5,417 nucleotides of DNA from Cyanobacteria bacterium OH_CFB_184 (lineage in GTDB: Bacteria > Cyanobacteriota > Vampirovibrionia > Gastranaerophilales > Gastranaerophilaceae), in NCBI GenBank assembly GCA_023414155.1, contig JAEZOG010000262.1, positions 1 through 5,417 on the forward strand. The letters are read 5' to 3'. Below the pieces are notes generated by a model. It did not search any database, was not told where the DNA came from, and worked only from the letters and a program-made list of their open reading frames with translations. Position numbers and translations under genes: made by a program. Below are positions 5,076-5,417 of the stretch, in pieces (the first letter of the stretch is position 1; the number at the start of each line of letters is the position of its first letter).

Positions 5076-5110
5076 AAAATCCGGTATCATATGATACCGG
5101 ATTTTAGTTT
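5076..5110. terminator. Bidirectional intrinsic terminator
   Basis: Bases 5076-5105 form a 30-base perfect palindrome (arms AAAATCCGGTATC and GATACCGGATTTT, ATAT loop), a 13-base-pair stem with a CCGG core. On the + strand the arm ends in TTTT, then AG and TTTTT; on the - strand it runs into six T. It begins 17 bases after the DUF1858 stop and lies 25 bases beyond the stop of the small - strand ORF at 5131-5280, so it serves convergent transcripts. Confidence 0.88.
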
Positions 5111-5130
5111 TTAAACTTTTAAACTAAATG

Positions 5131-5280
5131 CTATTTTGTAATCTGGATAGGTACTGTAGCAAACTTGCTGTAAGTAAACATTTTATTAACCGGTTCAGCT
5201 TTGCATTCTTTTTTCGGTTCTACAGAACTTTCTTCAAGATTATTTTTAATAATGAATTTAACCAAATTTGAATTCAACAT
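5131..5280 (-). CDS. Hypothetical 49-residue protein
   Basis: I do not recognise this protein. The frame reads MLNSNLVKFIIKNN at the start, then an acidic and lysine-rich middle (LEESSVEPKKECKAEP, residues 15-30) and the end MFTYSKFATVPIQITK. It has one cysteine, eight lysines, no signal peptide and no membrane segment. Support for it being real is contextual. GGTGGGG (complement of 5286-5292) lies five bases before the ATG, a fair ribosome binding site. Codon use is ordinary for the window (GAA, AAA, ACA, AAT). The gene converges on a strong terminator whose - strand T-run suits it. It fills an otherwise gene-free stretch. A TATATA at 5311-5316 (- strand) could be a -10, without a clear -35. 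It is too short to be certain and could be lineage-specific. Confidence 0.5.
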   Translation of the reverse strand: MLNSNLVKFIIKNNLEESSVEPKKECKAEPVNKMFTYSKFATVPIQITK

Positions 5281-5417
5281 ATATTCCCCACCATGAAATT
5301 AACTTACATCTATATAAAGAAATAAACACTAAAAATATTGCCTCTAATGCTATAATATTTACAATTGTTAAAATAAAAGCGAAAGGTTTATGCTACAATA
5401 GACTAAAGGTGTTATAT
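5281..5417 (+). promoter_or_regulatory. Gene-free promoter region leading out of the window
   Basis: No ORF of note is seen here on either strand. On the + strand there are two extended -10 motifs: ATGC-TATAAT (TATAAT at 5351-5356) and ATGC-TACAAT (TACAAT at 5394-5399). Neither has a clear -35 at normal spacing. They probably drive a + strand gene starting after 5417. An 8-base palindrome ACAATTGT (5361-5368) lies between them. The - strand of 5281-5330 should hold the promoter of the small ORF at 5131-5280. Confidence 0.5.

Noticed and set aside
5108..5125. Tandem TTTTAAAC(T) copies after the terminator
   Set aside because: Two short A/T-only copies are expected by chance in this composition and show no further extension.
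1..5417. CRISPR arrays, tRNA or rRNA genes, insertion sequences, toxin-antitoxin or phage genes
   Set aside because: I looked for regularly spaced repeats, cloverleaf-like segments, transposase motifs and end repeats and saw none; the window is core housekeeping DNA.

Overview
This window is an A+T-rich bacterial chromosome segment (about two-thirds A+T, judged by eye). It covers the distal end of the large ribosomal-protein (spc-type) cluster and the genes that follow it. The order on the + strand is rpsE (3' end only), rpmD, rplO, secY, terminator, promoter, adk, map, promoter, a bifunctional-nuclease (DUF151) gene, a small DUF1858 redox-disulfide gene, and a palindromic terminator. A 49-residue ORF on the - strand converges on that terminator. 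The last ~120 bases look like a promoter region for a gene beyond the window.

Organism: the S5, SecY and especially the DUF151 protein read, from memory of these families, most like the cyanobacterial lineage (for example MIEMRVMGIAID, the RP-x-THDL and DARPSDAIAL blocks, and GFLDMFSGG and EGEAGRRKISQ in SecY). However, rpmD (L30) is present, as far as I recall it is generally absent from photosynthetic cyanobacteria, and the DNA is very A+T-rich. Together this suggests a non-photosynthetic relative (Melainabacteria/Vampirovibrionia type, perhaps gut-associated). This is inference; a 16S or marker-gene search would settle it. An A+T-rich Firmicute is the main alternative.

Layout: bases 1-2470 are a tight translation and protein-export operon. 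S5, L30 and L15 are large- and small-subunit proteins, and SecY is the membrane channel; rplO and secY share a TAATG stop/start overlap. A strong intrinsic terminator follows secY. adk and map then form a second transcription unit with their own extended -10 promoter and another TAATG overlap, making adenylate kinase and type I methionine aminopeptidase. The usual next genes of many such clusters (infA, rpmJ, rpsM, rpsK, rpoA) are not here. Instead a separate promoter, covered by two operator-like palindromes, drives the DUF151 gene. A 240-base gap holds a hairpin, a doubtful - strand ORF and a promoter, and leads to the DUF1858 gene. The 359 bases after that gene hold the bidirectional terminator, the small - strand ORF and two extended -10 motifs.

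No clear new multi-gene system is visible; this is mostly core housekeeping DNA. The points most worth a second look are the paired palindromes over the DUF151 promoter, the unrecognised 49-residue protein, the hairpin between rpmD and rplO, and substitutions at well-conserved positions in SecY and adenylate kinase.
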